Shown: positions 28,094 through 38,287 of the stretch, in pieces
Position numbering within the stretch: position 1 is the first letter of the stretch
Layout of the letters: each line of letters opens with the position of its first letter
Notes under the pieces: generated by a model
The model's database searches: none
The model's input: only the letters and a program-made list of their open reading frames with translations
What the model was told of the DNA's origin: nothing
Program-made: the position numbers and the translations under genes
Source: Achromobacter anxifer
GTDB taxonomy: Bacteria > Pseudomonadota > Gammaproteobacteria > Burkholderiales > Burkholderiaceae_B
Reading direction: 5' to 3'
Length of the DNA: 64,000 nucleotides
Assembly (NCBI RefSeq): GCF_903652925.1
Contig: NZ_CAHLAR010000005.1
Coordinates: forward strand, 422,890 to 486,889

Positions 28094-28122
28094 TTAAGTA
28101 GTCGATTTGCACATTACGAGTT

Positions 28123-28128
28123 ATACTT
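28123..28128 (+). promoter_or_regulatory. Internal -10 of the polysaccharide module
   Basis: TATACT-type box in the 56-nt gap after the GT2 gene, about 22 nt upstream of ATG 28150; the module can therefore be transcribed from here independently of the synthase gene. Confidence 0.5.
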
Positions 28129-28149
28129 ACAGCACATTTTGGACACATC

Positions 28150-29229
28150 ATGACACTTTTTAAGCAGCTCCACGCCCGCCTCCAGAACGCCTGGGTCTTC
28201 TCCTATCGCTCGCTGTGCGGACTTATTTTGGGCGGCATCCTGCTCGGCGCTTTCGGCTATGTTCTGACGATCATTTTGTACACAGTCAACAGCAGCTGGG
28301 TCGCGCCCATCATCCTCTCCAAGGCCTCGCCGCGCGTCATGGCCACGTCCGCCGAAGCCTTCCGTGCCCGCCAAGGGCTGTCGGCGATCCAGGTGCAAGT
28401 GGACAGCTTGACCAACGAAGTTGCGCTGCTCGATGAGCAGGAAGGCACGCTCACCGACCTTCTGGGGCGCTACGATGACGCCATGAAAGCGGAAACCAAG
28501 GCGGGTGCCGTGTTTGCCGGCCGATTGAGTGGTCTCCAGGCATCCAAGCGTGCTGACGACGCCAAGGCCGCAAAGATGGCGCAGTCAAATGCAGCCCTCG
28601 AGCGCAGCATCGACGCCGAGCTGGCCGCCGGGCTGATTACCCAGGAAGCCGCGGTCCGAGCCCGTGCGCAGATCGTGTCCATGGAAGCGGCCGTGACTAC
28701 CGGCAAGCTGAGCACGGCATCTCTGGACCACCAGGTGCATGAGCTCTCCGGCGGCGTGGCTACGATGAAAGGCCAGGCCCAGTCCACCAAGGCCCTCGAG
28801 ACACTGGCCCACGTTGCCGCCCTGAAGCGCCAGCTCTCTGAAGTCCAAATTCAACTGGCGAAGAGCACCAAGGAACTCGAGAACAAGAAGCGTGAGGCGA
28901 CCGAGCTCCAAGCCATCGTCGATACCGTCGAATCCACACCGTTTTTCCGTTTGGCGCAGCGCGGCGGCGATGCCGGCCAGTTTGCTTTCGTACCCTACAG
29001 CAACGAGTCCGCCGTTCAAGAAGGCAAGAGCGTCTACTCTTGCTGGGCGGAGGTGATCCTGTGCTCCAAGGTGGGCACGGTGAAGTGGGTTGGCCGTGAC
29101 GAAGAGAAGGGCTTTCACCCCATTTTCAAGCGCGACCTTCGTGGTGTCCTGATTGAATTGGAGCTCAAGGATCCGGCCGCAGCCAAGGACAAGGTCCTGT
29201 TCCTCGGCTCTGGCCCCCTGTTCCTGTAA
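28150..29229 (+). CDS. Inner-membrane-anchored periplasmic coiled-coil protein
   Basis: 359 residues. One membrane helix (about 22-45) is followed by a long helical hairpin with heptad pattern (about 75-265) and a C-terminal beta-rich tail (AEVILCSKVGTVKWVGRDEE ... GVLIELELKD). The topology resembles membrane-fusion proteins (HlyD/Alg44-like) that bridge inner and outer membrane, although I see no lipoyl motif. It lies between a polysaccharide synthase and an outer-membrane-factor-like protein, so a periplasmic adaptor for polymer export is the best reading. Confidence 0.75.
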   Translation: MTLFKQLHARLQNAWVFSYRSLCGLILGGILLGAFGYVLTIILYTVNSSWVAPIILSKASPRVMATSAEAFRARQGLSAIQVQVDSLTNEVALLDEQEGTLTDLLGRYDDAMKAETKAGAVFAGRLSGLQASKRADDAKAAKMAQSNAALERSIDAELAAGLITQEAAVRARAQIVSMEAAVTTGKLSTASLDHQVHELSGGVATMKGQAQSTKALETLAHVAALKRQLSEVQIQLAKSTKELENKKREATELQAIVDTVESTPFFRLAQRGGDAGQFAFVPYSNESAVQEGKSVYSCWAEVILCSKVGTVKWVGRDEEKGFHPIFKRDLRGVLIELELKDPAAAKDKVLFLGSGPLFL

Positions 29230-29265
29230 GCCACCCCGCGTTATCCGAAGTACAGAAAGCAAGCA

Positions 29266-30327
29266 ATGAAGTCCTACACACCTTCGCTCCGTATTGCTAC
29301 CGCCTTGGCTTGCCTGGCCGTGAGCGTCTCGGCTCACGCCGGCGAAGCCGACACCTTCTGCGAACTGGCCCAGGCCAAGGCCAAGACCTCCAGCGCCATC
29401 CTGGCGGCACCCGAAGTCTTCGGCAACATCGGCGACCCGGTCACGGCCGAGCGCTCGATGACCATCGGGATGCGCAACTCCATCGCCCGCACACGCCGCG
29501 CCGGCCTCACCGAACAGCTGGCAGAGGCCGAATGCGCCGCCTACCGGGCCGAAACGCGCCTGACGGAGCAGGTCTCCGGTGTCGAAGCGCGCGCTGAGCT
29601 GCTGTCGCTGATTCACATGCAGGATAAGCTGGCGGCTGCCCTGGACCAGGCCGAGAAGAACGTCCAGATCGAAAAACAGCTGCTGGAGAGCAAGAATGCC
29701 CGCCTGTCCGACCTGAAGACCGCATTCGAGCAGTACGACGCCCTGGGCCGTGAGATGGCCAGCGCCCAAGCCCGCCGCGCGCGCATCCAGAACCAACTGC
29801 CGGACGTCGAGGAATCGCTCAACGGGCTGCTGCAAGACTCCATCAACACCCAGGTCGAGGTCGCCAACCTCACCGCCAAGCTGGCCAAGTCCAGCGCCTG
29901 GGACGTGACCTATGCCGCCGGGATGCGCGCCGACCTGCGCGACAACGGCCAGAAGGGCTTCGTGGCCGTGACTGCGACCTACAGCCTGGGCAAGAAAGCC
30001 TCGGACCAGGCAGCCGCCCGCGTGGCGGACCTGAGCGCCCAGCTGCTGCGAGAGCAGCGCGACGGGGCAACCCAGAGTTTCGTGCGCGCCAAGGACTCCA
30101 TTCGTGGGCTGATCGCCGCCGAGAAGCTGACTCGCGACAGCCTGGTCAAGCGCAAGGCCATGCTCGATGAAGCCCACGGCCGCGTTGCCAACATTGCCAC
30201 GACCGATGGCGAACGCATGAAGCGCACCCTGGCCGTCGAGCTGCTGGCTATCGAGGCTACCCTCGCTGGCGCCAACGCGCGAGTCAGCTACCTGACCAAC
30301 TGGCTGGACCGCAACGACGCCCAGTAA
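29266..30327 (+). CDS. Secreted coiled-coil protein, outer-membrane-factor-like
   Basis: 353 residues with a signal peptide (cleavage after SVSAHA) and an extended helical coiled coil. It is interrupted near residue 210 by WDVTYAAGMRADL...GFVAVTATYSLG, which resembles the beta-strand insertion between helix pairs of TolC-type outer-membrane factors. It is shorter than TolC (about 430), so a minimal or divergent channel or a periplasmic partner. It follows the coiled-coil adaptor by 36 nt in the same operon. Confidence 0.65.
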   Translation: MKSYTPSLRIATALACLAVSVSAHAGEADTFCELAQAKAKTSSAILAAPEVFGNIGDPVTAERSMTIGMRNSIARTRRAGLTEQLAEAECAAYRAETRLTEQVSGVEARAELLSLIHMQDKLAAALDQAEKNVQIEKQLLESKNARLSDLKTAFEQYDALGREMASAQARRARIQNQLPDVEESLNGLLQDSINTQVEVANLTAKLAKSSAWDVTYAAGMRADLRDNGQKGFVAVTATYSLGKKASDQAAARVADLSAQLLREQRDGATQSFVRAKDSIRGLIAAEKLTRDSLVKRKAMLDEAHGRVANIATTDGERMKRTLAVELLAIEATLAGANARVSYLTNWLDRNDAQ

Positions 30328-30355
30328 TCAACAACCGCAACACCGCAGTACCCGT

Positions 30356-31684
<1,329 letters not shown>

Positions 31685-31699
31685 AAAGAGAGGTAATTC

Positions 31700-32179
31700 A
31701 TGCTGAAACGCTTTCGCCTCCTGGGCTGGGGTTCGGCGCCGGAGTCCGAATCCGCGGTGATCGCGGAGGCGGTGAGCCGAGACGACTCCCCAGATTTCGA
31801 GCGTGCTTTCGCCGAACGCCATGAGCCCGTCAAACCCCCTGAAGGGTTTGGCGGCGCGCCAGAGGTATGGATCTACCTGCGGCCGGGCAGCAATGAAGCG
31901 CTTCTGGTCGATGCGTGCGAGCTCAGTAGCGGGACTCGGCTGAATCCTGCCCAGAAGAAGCTGCTGGCCAAGGGCAAGTGTCTGGAGGTCGTTTCGCTCA
32001 CGCCGGTGCGCGAATATTGGCGTCAGCCGTACGAGGCGGCTCTCAAGAAAATGCCGCAATTCGTGGGTGCCGAGCCCAGTGCGGACCCTCCAATGAAGAA
32101 GGTTGCGCGGTTGGCCAGCGCTGGGGTCGCCTCCGGCATCTGGTTACGGGTGGAAGTGCCCGCAGAAGAGACCATTTGA
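31700..32179 (+). CDS. Hypothetical protein ending the polysaccharide operon, 159 aa
   Basis: 159 residues starting 15 nt after the dehydrogenase stop with RBS GAGAGG. No signal peptide, no membrane helix. The middle (EVWIYLRPGSNEALLVDACE) is unremarkable. Cytoplasmic, unknown; co-transcribed with the module. Confidence 0.7.
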   Translation: MLKRFRLLGWGSAPESESAVIAEAVSRDDSPDFERAFAERHEPVKPPEGFGGAPEVWIYLRPGSNEALLVDACELSSGTRLNPAQKKLLAKGKCLEVVSLTPVREYWRQPYEAALKKMPQFVGAEPSADPPMKKVARLASAGVASGIWLRVEVPAEETI

Positions 32180-32535
32180 GCCGACGGCTATCCGGCAAGT
32201 CTTGTACAAAGACAAATTCTCTGCCCACACGTTAGTCCGATACCTGAATCAAGTTCCGGTATGGCGTTATGCACCGGTAGCCCAAAACCTGGCGTCCTTT
32301 CGAACCGTCCGTGTCGCCGCGGCGGCGTAGAGTGAGTGTGCTTCGAGATTTCCGCCTACAAATCATGCCGCAACACCGGCACCCGCAACGGAAGCGGTTA
32401 GTGCGTACGCGCGACGATTAGCTGAAGTCCAATTGAACGAAAGTGCAAATATCCTGTTTGAAGCTATACTAGAATGAGCTTCTTTTGGAGGCTCTGCTTT
32501 CTTTTTCTCGCCCAGCTCGCCGGCGGCGGAGTCGG
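32180..32535. other. Gene-free leader region before the Cys-rich pair
   Basis: About 355 nt. No convincing gene. The only clear signal is the TATACT -10 at 32465-32470, giving a leader of roughly 60 nt to the ATG at 32536. No terminator is obvious for the polysaccharide operon. Confidence 0.45.
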
Positions 32536-34590
32536 ATGGTTATGACAAAAATCACACTGAAAACCAAGCGCTTTTTGGCCTCAGCAGCCGCGATGTGCCT
32601 GTTGGCTGCCAGCCCGCAGGCTCACGCCATTGAGGGCCCCCCTACCTCTAATGGCGGGGTAATCGGCGATCCGAATCTGGTGCGCAACTCGGACATCGCC
32701 AAGGCCCAGGCCGTGGGCGCGATCACCTCCTTCATGTCGAAGGGTGCGCAGGAGTGCGACGCCGATGGCACGAATTGCCGAAGCCTGTTCGGAGCCGACG
32801 ACACCCCTGACTACACGGCTTTGAAGTTCCGCGGCCAGGCCACCACGGGGACTGAAGCGTACTCGTTCCAGACAGAAAACCAGGATACGGGTTCGATCGC
32901 CACCCAGATGGGCACCCTCGCCGTGGCCTGCGGCGACACCAAAGTCAAGCAAGTTGCCGGACTGGCGGTCAAGCTGCTGAGCTGCGCCGTCCAGCCGAGC
33001 GGCAATGCGAAGATCACCGTCCAGGTCTGCACGGCGCCTGAACGCGGCAACCCCATCACGCCACCAGAAAACGCCGTCGCCTGCTCGAACAACCCCAAGG
33101 ATCCCAACTTCACCGCGCCGGAGGGGAAGGTGTGCATTCGGCCTTCGTGCGACACCGAGCCGTTGAACAGCCTGAACGGCTGGAGCTCGCCCAAGAACAT
33201 CTCCTGGGATGCGAGCATGGGCGACTCCGCTTCTGAGGAAGAGCGCTCGCAAAATGGCCTGGGCCTGATCTTCTACCCCAATCCGGCGGCCGGCACCCAG
33301 CTCAGCTTCGCCACCGACTCGGACAACATGACGGCCGTGAAGGTCATCCAGTCCTTCATCAACAAGGATACGGGCGCCACGGCGGTGGGCCTGCGCGTGG
33401 CGTACCGCCACAAGACCGCGTTGACCAAGGAGATGCTGACCGAATCGGGTTCGGTCCCCAACCCGGGCCAGCATACGTCGCAGTGGGACACGCTGACGAA
33501 GCTCCAGAGCAACGCGATGATCCCGCAGCTGCAAGCCAAGTATGCTGCCAACGGTTCGGAATGCCTCCAGCAGATCCAGGAGGGCGTCGCGTCTGACGGC
33601 GTCATCTACGTCTGCGAGCAGGGGTATAACAACGAGGCGGGCATCCGGCCACTGGCCATTTCCGCCCAGGTTGCCGCCGCCGGCCAGGAGTGCGGATCCA
33701 TGCCGCAGTGCTTGCAGGAGGTCGTAAACACGAACACCTGGACCGAAACCTGCCAGGCCGATGTGCCACTGGCCATGCGCGACTGCACGACCACCCAGGA
33801 CTTCACCAAGGACAAGATCAGCTACACGCGCACCAAAACCACTGAAATCTGCCACGAGAAGCGTCTGACAGCCGAGTACAGCTGCAACACCTGGGCCGAG
33901 CCTGGTGTATGCCGTAAAGAGTCAGTGATCGGGCAGGGCGGCCTGGACATGATCGCCGCAAGTCCCGACACGAAAGTTCAGCTGGTCGGCCTCTCGCCTG
34001 ATGGCTTGACTGGCCAATACCTCTACGGAACAGTGGGGGACAACTATTGGAGGACTGGCTACTATAAGCGCGTGTTCTATGTCGACATCAAAGACGTGAA
34101 GGATGTTGCAACCTTTCAGCTTTACCAAGTTGGCTTTGACGACTTGATGGCGGTTCAGATCAACGGAAATTGGATCTGGAAGGATTACAAAGAAGGGTTT
34201 TTCAACGCGGCAGAAGACACCTGGGGACGCTGGCGTGAAACCCGAATCTGCGAGGGTTACCAGGAGGACAGCAATTATTGCCAAAAGTGCCTGCGTTGGG
34301 GCGGAGGTGGTGGCGACAGTGGTGACACCTGCCTCGAATGGGTCTATGGCGACGCGGCGTGGACGATCAAGCGCACCTGGGAAACTCAGTGGGAACTCGA
34401 AACTAGCTGGAACTATGCTGTAGATGTCGACTTCAAGCCCTATCTGCGGGAGGGTCGCAATGTGATCCGAATCGACACCGGCGTAGTCGATAAAGGTGAA
34501 GGGTGGGCGTACTTTAATATCTCCGCGTACAAGCCGGTCTGCGATACCGTCATTCGCAACGACTGCGCTCAATATGAAAATGCGCGATAG
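32536..34590 (+). CDS. Secreted Cys-rich protein with variable C-terminal tip, copy 1
   Basis: 684 residues: signal peptide (cut near AHA-IEGP), then a Cys-rich body of about 440 residues (ECDADGTNCRSLF, AVACGDTKVKQVAG, RPSCDTEPLNSLNGW, CGSMPQCLQEVVNTNTW). This body is identical at protein level to copy 2 except for one Thr/Met. After EYSCNT the two copies diverge; the tip here (about 200 aa) contains VQINGNWIW and YLREGRNVIRID, a beta-sandwich-like layout. Cys-rich outer-surface proteins with variable tips recall conjugative TraN or receptor-binding proteins, but I cannot assign the family. Confidence 0.85.
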   Translation: MVMTKITLKTKRFLASAAAMCLLAASPQAHAIEGPPTSNGGVIGDPNLVRNSDIAKAQAVGAITSFMSKGAQECDADGTNCRSLFGADDTPDYTALKFRGQATTGTEAYSFQTENQDTGSIATQMGTLAVACGDTKVKQVAGLAVKLLSCAVQPSGNAKITVQVCTAPERGNPITPPENAVACSNNPKDPNFTAPEGKVCIRPSCDTEPLNSLNGWSSPKNISWDASMGDSASEEERSQNGLGLIFYPNPAAGTQLSFATDSDNMTAVKVIQSFINKDTGATAVGLRVAYRHKTALTKEMLTESGSVPNPGQHTSQWDTLTKLQSNAMIPQLQAKYAANGSECLQQIQEGVASDGVIYVCEQGYNNEAGIRPLAISAQVAAAGQECGSMPQCLQEVVNTNTWTETCQADVPLAMRDCTTTQDFTKDKISYTRTKTTEICHEKRLTAEYSCNTWAEPGVCRKESVIGQGGLDMIAASPDTKVQLVGLSPDGLTGQYLYGTVGDNYWRTGYYKRVFYVDIKDVKDVATFQLYQVGFDDLMAVQINGNWIWKDYKEGFFNAAEDTWGRWRETRICEGYQEDSNYCQKCLRWGGGGGDSGDTCLEWVYGDAAWTIKRTWETQWELETSWNYAVDVDFKPYLREGRNVIRIDTGVVDKGEGWAYFNISAYKPVCDTVIRNDCAQYENAR

Positions 34591-34628
34591 GTGTAAGTAA
34601 GCACCAAAATATCAATTATTAATATACT

Positions 34629-34660
34629 AAGCGGAACCTCGCTTGGGGTTCCGCTTTTCA
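34629..34660 (+). terminator. Intrinsic terminator between Cys-rich paralogues
   Basis: 10-bp stem AAGCGGAACC / GGTTCCGCTT with 8-nt loop and TT. A TATACT box lies immediately before it (34623-34628), so any transcript from that box would meet the terminator at once. Confidence 0.85.
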
Positions 34661-34695
34661 ATTTTAATCCCCTGCAACACGCGGCGCGGATACTC

Positions 34696-36657
34696 ATGAC
34701 CAATTCATCCCTTAACCAAAAATTCCTCTTGGTCTTCGCGGCAGCGGCATTCCTGTTTGCCGGCGCCTCACCTGCCCGTGCCATCGAGGGCCCTCCCACG
34801 ACGAACGGCGGGGTAATTGGCGACCCGAATCTGGTGCGCAACTCGGACATCGCCAAGGCCCAGGCCGTGGGCGCGATCACCTCCTTCATGTCGAAGGGTG
34901 CTCAGGAGTGCGACGCCGATGGCACGAACTGCCGAAGCCTGTTCGGAGCCGACGACACCCCTGACTACACGGCTCTGAAGTTCCGTGGTCAAGCCACCAC
35001 GGGGACCGAAGCTTATTCGTTCCAGACAGAAAACCAGGATACGGGTTCGATTGCCACCCAGATGGGTACCTTGGCCGTGGCCTGCGGCGATACCAAAGTC
35101 AAGCAAGTTGCCGGACTGGCGGTCAAGCTGCTGAGCTGCGCCGTCCAGCCGAGCGGCAATGCGAAGATCACCGTCCAGGTCTGCACGGCGCCTGAGCGTG
35201 GCAATCCCATCACGCCACCAGAAAACGCCGTCGCCTGCTCGAACAACCCCAAGGATCCCAACTTCACCGCGCCGGAGGGGAAGGTGTGCATTCGGCCTTC
35301 GTGTGACACCGAGCCGTTGAACAGCCTGAACGGCTGGAGCTCGCCAAAGAACATCTCCTGGGATGCGAGCATGGGCGACTCCGCCTCTGAGGAAGAGCGC
35401 TCGCAAAATGGCCTGGGCCTGATCTTCTACCCCAATCCGGCGGCCGGCACCCAACTCAGCTTCGCCACCGACTCGGACAACATGACGGCTGTGAAGGTCA
35501 TCCAGTCCTTCATCAACAAGGATACGGGCGCCACGGCAGTGGGCCTGCGCGTGGCGTACCGCCACAAGACCGCACTGACGAAGGAGATGCTGACCGAATC
35601 GGGTTCGGTCCCCAACCCGGGCCAGCATACGTCGCAATGGGACACGCTGATGAAGCTCCAGAGCAACGCGATGATCCCGCAGCTGCAAGCCAAGTACGCA
35701 GCCAACGGCTCGGAATGCCTCCAGCAGATTCAGGAGGGCGTCGCGTCTGACGGCGTCATCTACGTCTGCGAGCAGGGGTATAACAACGAGGCTGGAATCC
35801 GGCCCCTGGCCATTTCCGCCCAGGTTGCCGCCGCCGGCCAGGAGTGCGGGTCCATGCCGCAGTGCTTGCAGGAGGTCGTAAACACGAACACCTGGACCGA
35901 GACCTGCCAGGCTGATGTGCCGCTGGCCATGCGCGACTGCACGACCACCCAGGACTTCACCAAGGACAAGATCAGCTACACCCGGACGAAAACGACCGAG
36001 ATCTGTCACGAGAAGCGCCTGACCGCGGAATACTCCTGCAATACCAAGGCCACGACTGGTGCGACCGAGACTTACTGGGCGCCGGCCACAGACCTGTCTG
36101 CCGCCGGGAGCACGAACGCACAGACTGTCCTGAAGTTCGACCGCGTCTTCACCACGCAGGTTAATGCCGCCCCTATCGCGGCCAGGATCTCGTACATCCA
36201 CGTTGACAACTGGGCCGATATTCGACTCAATGGTCGGCGCATCTGGGGAAGCTACGACAACAACCTGCACCAGGTGAAGACCGATGACTGGGGCATCCCG
36301 GATCTTGTCAAAAACTGCGACAACGACACCTACGAAGAAACCTACTACGATAGTGACGGGAATCAGCTCAAAATGATGGTGACCGGCGTTCGATGCACCA
36401 TGCAAAATGGCGAACGCGTGCGTGCCAACTATAGCGATGCCTGCACGAACACACACTGCGTCACCACCGCCGACCACAACGTCGACATCGCCATCCCGGT
36501 GGAATTTCTGCGCGACGGCAACAACGTGATCCAGATGGCATGCTTCAATAACAAGGGTCCAAGCTACTGCAACTACCAACTTCAGGTCCAGTACATGAAG
36601 ATGACTCAGTACGTGATCGACAACAGCGAGTGCGCGCGCTACGAAGCGGCGAGATGA
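34696..36657 (+). CDS. Secreted Cys-rich protein with variable C-terminal tip, copy 2
   Basis: 653 residues, with a different signal peptide (cut near ARA-IEGP) but the same Cys-rich body as copy 1. The C-terminal tip from about residue 450 is distinct in sequence yet shares layout: SYIHVDNWADIRLNGRRIW parallels copy 1's GFDDLMAVQINGNWIW, FLRDGNNVI parallels YLREGRNVI, and both end in C-A-(R/Q)-Y-E-x-A-R. So the tips are diverged homologues. This is a stem plus interchangeable-tip design, as expected for receptor specificity. Confidence 0.85.
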   Translation: MTNSSLNQKFLLVFAAAAFLFAGASPARAIEGPPTTNGGVIGDPNLVRNSDIAKAQAVGAITSFMSKGAQECDADGTNCRSLFGADDTPDYTALKFRGQATTGTEAYSFQTENQDTGSIATQMGTLAVACGDTKVKQVAGLAVKLLSCAVQPSGNAKITVQVCTAPERGNPITPPENAVACSNNPKDPNFTAPEGKVCIRPSCDTEPLNSLNGWSSPKNISWDASMGDSASEEERSQNGLGLIFYPNPAAGTQLSFATDSDNMTAVKVIQSFINKDTGATAVGLRVAYRHKTALTKEMLTESGSVPNPGQHTSQWDTLMKLQSNAMIPQLQAKYAANGSECLQQIQEGVASDGVIYVCEQGYNNEAGIRPLAISAQVAAAGQECGSMPQCLQEVVNTNTWTETCQADVPLAMRDCTTTQDFTKDKISYTRTKTTEICHEKRLTAEYSCNTKATTGATETYWAPATDLSAAGSTNAQTVLKFDRVFTTQVNAAPIAARISYIHVDNWADIRLNGRRIWGSYDNNLHQVKTDDWGIPDLVKNCDNDTYEETYYDSDGNQLKMMVTGVRCTMQNGERVRANYSDACTNTHCVTTADHNVDIAIPVEFLRDGNNVIQMACFNNKGPSYCNYQLQVQYMKMTQYVIDNSECARYEAAR

Positions 36658-36675
36658 TCACTGCAAGGTGAAAAC

Positions 36676-36702
36676 GAAAGCCCGGATTTATTCCGGGCTT
36701 TC
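36676..36702 (+). terminator. Intrinsic terminator after copy 2
   Basis: 11-bp perfect stem GAAAGCCCGGA / TCCGGGCTTTC followed by TTCTTTCTT. Confidence 0.93.
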
Positions 36703-36725
36703 TTCTTTCTTGATATACTAAACTC

Positions 36726-37298
36726 GTGAAAAACAGTACCATGCATCAAATCCCGCCGTTTGAGGCGGTGACTCTCGTCCACCGCGGCGGCCGCCGTGAA
36801 GTGTTTCGCAACCAGGAAGCCTTGATCCAACGTTACGGCTACTGGCACCTGAGCCGCGAGCTCGGGGACTCCTTCAAGCAACACTATGGGCACATCTACC
36901 TCTCGTACACCAATGCCGACGGCAGCCCCGGACGGGTCTTGATTGACCGGGTTTGCAACGCAGATGCGTACGTGCTGCTGGGCGTCCACGGTGAAATCCT
37001 GGCGCCCGAGGCCCTGTGGGAGACGTACGAGGCCATGCATGCCCCCCGCGGACAGCTTTGGTGGAACGGCGAGGGTCCTGTGCCTGGCACGGGTCGCAGC
37101 CGCAGCGATCGCCGCCATCGCCGTATGCAGCTCTACAACGCCCGGCGCATGTCCGTGGCCCTGGAGGATGACGTGCCGCCGCGTGCCCGGCGTCTGGCCC
37201 GCAATCTCGCCAATTCGATGGACGCTCCCTGGCGCGCCACCGTCGGCAACGACAACTGGAAGCGCTATCGCCGCCAGCAATGGAAGGCTCAGGCCTGA
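36726..37298 (+). CDS. Hypothetical basic protein, 190 aa
   Basis: 190 residues; the C-terminal third is very basic (RSRSDRRHRRMQLYNARRM), suggesting nucleic-acid binding. TATACT at 36714-36719 places the transcript start at about the GTG at 36726, so the gene is nearly leaderless; the alternative is ATG 36741 (MHQIPPF), also without RBS. No family recognised. Confidence 0.65.
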   Translation: MKNSTMHQIPPFEAVTLVHRGGRREVFRNQEALIQRYGYWHLSRELGDSFKQHYGHIYLSYTNADGSPGRVLIDRVCNADAYVLLGVHGEILAPEALWETYEAMHAPRGQLWWNGEGPVPGTGRSRSDRRHRRMQLYNARRMSVALEDDVPPRARRLARNLANSMDAPWRATVGNDNWKRYRRQQWKAQA

Positions 37299-37306
37299 AA
37301 AAGAAC

Positions 37307-37330
37307 AGCGCCCCGATGGGGGCGCTGCTT
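37307..37330 (+). terminator. Hairpin terminator after the 36726 gene
   Basis: AGCGCCCC GATG GGGGCGCT followed by GCTTTGC; weak T-run. Confidence 0.6.
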
Positions 37331-37391
37331 TGCAGATGCACCTCGCGCCGGCTATACGACTTCAGGTACAACTTCTGTTTTGAAAGGCCAC

Positions 37392-37475
37392 ATGTTCCAC
37401 AACCTCTACTCCATCGCTATCTGGGGCATCACCTGCCTGGCAATCGTCTTGCTGGCTCGCAAACACATGCGATGA
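37392..37475 (+). CDS. 27-aa single-pass membrane peptide
   Basis: A 27-codon gene, MFHNLYSIAIWGITCLAIVL and then LARKHMR: one hydrophobic helix with a basic C-terminus. It has TATACG at 37353-37358, RBS GAAAGG eight nt before ATG, and a perfect terminator 4 nt after the stop, so it is a complete miniature transcription unit. The form is that of type I toxin peptides or small membrane regulators; no antisense antitoxin is evident. Function unknown. Confidence 0.65.
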   Translation: MFHNLYSIAIWGITCLAIVLLARKHMR

Positions 37476-37479
37476 TCTC

Positions 37480-37508
37480 AAACGCCCAGTATTCCTACTG
37501 GGCGTTTT
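37480..37508 (+). terminator. Intrinsic terminator of the 27-aa gene
   Basis: 11-bp stem AAACGCCCAGT / ACTGGGCGTTT with ATTCCT loop and T-run; also usable by the minus-strand unit ending at 37513. Confidence 0.9.
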
Positions 37509-37512
37509 CACT

Positions 37513-38025
37513 TCAAGGTCGCAAGACCTGTTGCCGAAGGCCCGTGAGGTGTTCCTCGAGTTCGGCCGGAGTGAGCTTTCGCTCTTCATCCTGATCAACC
37601 ATCGAGAAGGTCAGTTCTTCGATGGCGGGGCCGATCTCGAGATGCTGACAGTGCGCGAACAGGTAGTCGCGCAGCCGAGCAATCTCCGCCGTGAATGCAG
37701 CGCGACCGAACACGTATTCGCGCTCGCCGATACCCAGCGCCGCCGCCGTCGTCGGGCCGGGGTTCCACAACACTAAGTCAGGATGCACCTCTTGGGAGAT
37801 GTCATCGAAAACCTCGGCGCATCCCGGCTCGCCGCAGTCGCAGGTGGCGAGCGGGTAGTCGACGTCGATGTCGGCAAACGCCACCAGGGACAGCAGGGAA
37901 AGGTAGCCACACAGGGGCTGCCCGTTGATCCGGACAACAGCAAAGCGTGGCCAGGATGGCCGCATGGAGGGCAGCGGCTGACTCGGATCGGCCAGCTCGA
38001 CCTGGAGGACGTCTTGATGGCTCAT
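37513..38025 (-). CDS. Hypothetical protein coupled to minE, 170 aa
   Basis: 170 residues containing CDCGEPGCAEVFDD, a compact three-Cys cluster. Its start overlaps the minE stop by 4 nt, so it is the third gene of a minD-minE operon. In chromosomes this position does not hold such a gene; it may be a replicon-specific Min partner in place of MinC. Confidence 0.7.
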   Translation of the reverse strand: MSHQDVLQVELADPSQPLPSMRPSWPRFAVVRINGQPLCGYLSLLSLVAFADIDVDYPLATCDCGEPGCAEVFDDISQEVHPDLVLWNPGPTTAAALGIGEREYVFGRAAFTAEIARLRDYLFAHCQHLEIGPAIEELTFSMVDQDEERKLTPAELEEHLTGLRQQVLRP

Positions 38026-38282
38026 TTCGGAGGCAGGATGACTTCGACTTGGAGCAGATCCGTCCCGTCTTCCTGTGCCACCTTCACACTGGCCTCGACC
38101 TGGTCCATGTTCAGGTACTTGCTCAGCAGCTGCATGATCTCTGTCTGGAGCTGTGGCAGGAAGTTGGGGCGACCTTGATCCAGGTGCTCGTGGGAGATCA
38201 TCACCCTCAGGCGCTCTTTGGCCTGGTTAGCGGAGGAGGGCGACTTGGCGCCCTGGAAGAAGCGTGCAATGGAGGACATCAT
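38022..38282 (-). CDS. minE: Cell division topological specificity factor MinE
   Basis: 86 residues, normal MinE length. The N-terminal membrane/anti-MinD part (SIARFFQG), the contact helix AKERLRVMISHE, and the C-terminal dimer domain QTEIMQLLSKYLNMDQ are all recognisable. MinE stimulates MinD ATPase and drives Min oscillation. It starts 5 nt after the minD stop. There is no minC in the window. Confidence 0.93.
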   Translation of the reverse strand: MMSSIARFFQGAKSPSSANQAKERLRVMISHEHLDQGRPNFLPQLQTEIMQLLSKYLNMDQVEASVKVAQEDGTDLLQVEVILPPK

Positions 38283-38287
38283 GGCGA

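Noticed and set aside
32581-36579. Two long open frames antisense to the Cys-rich pair
   Set aside because: Mirror the duplication of the real genes; no start signals, Arg/Val/Gly-rich shadow translations.
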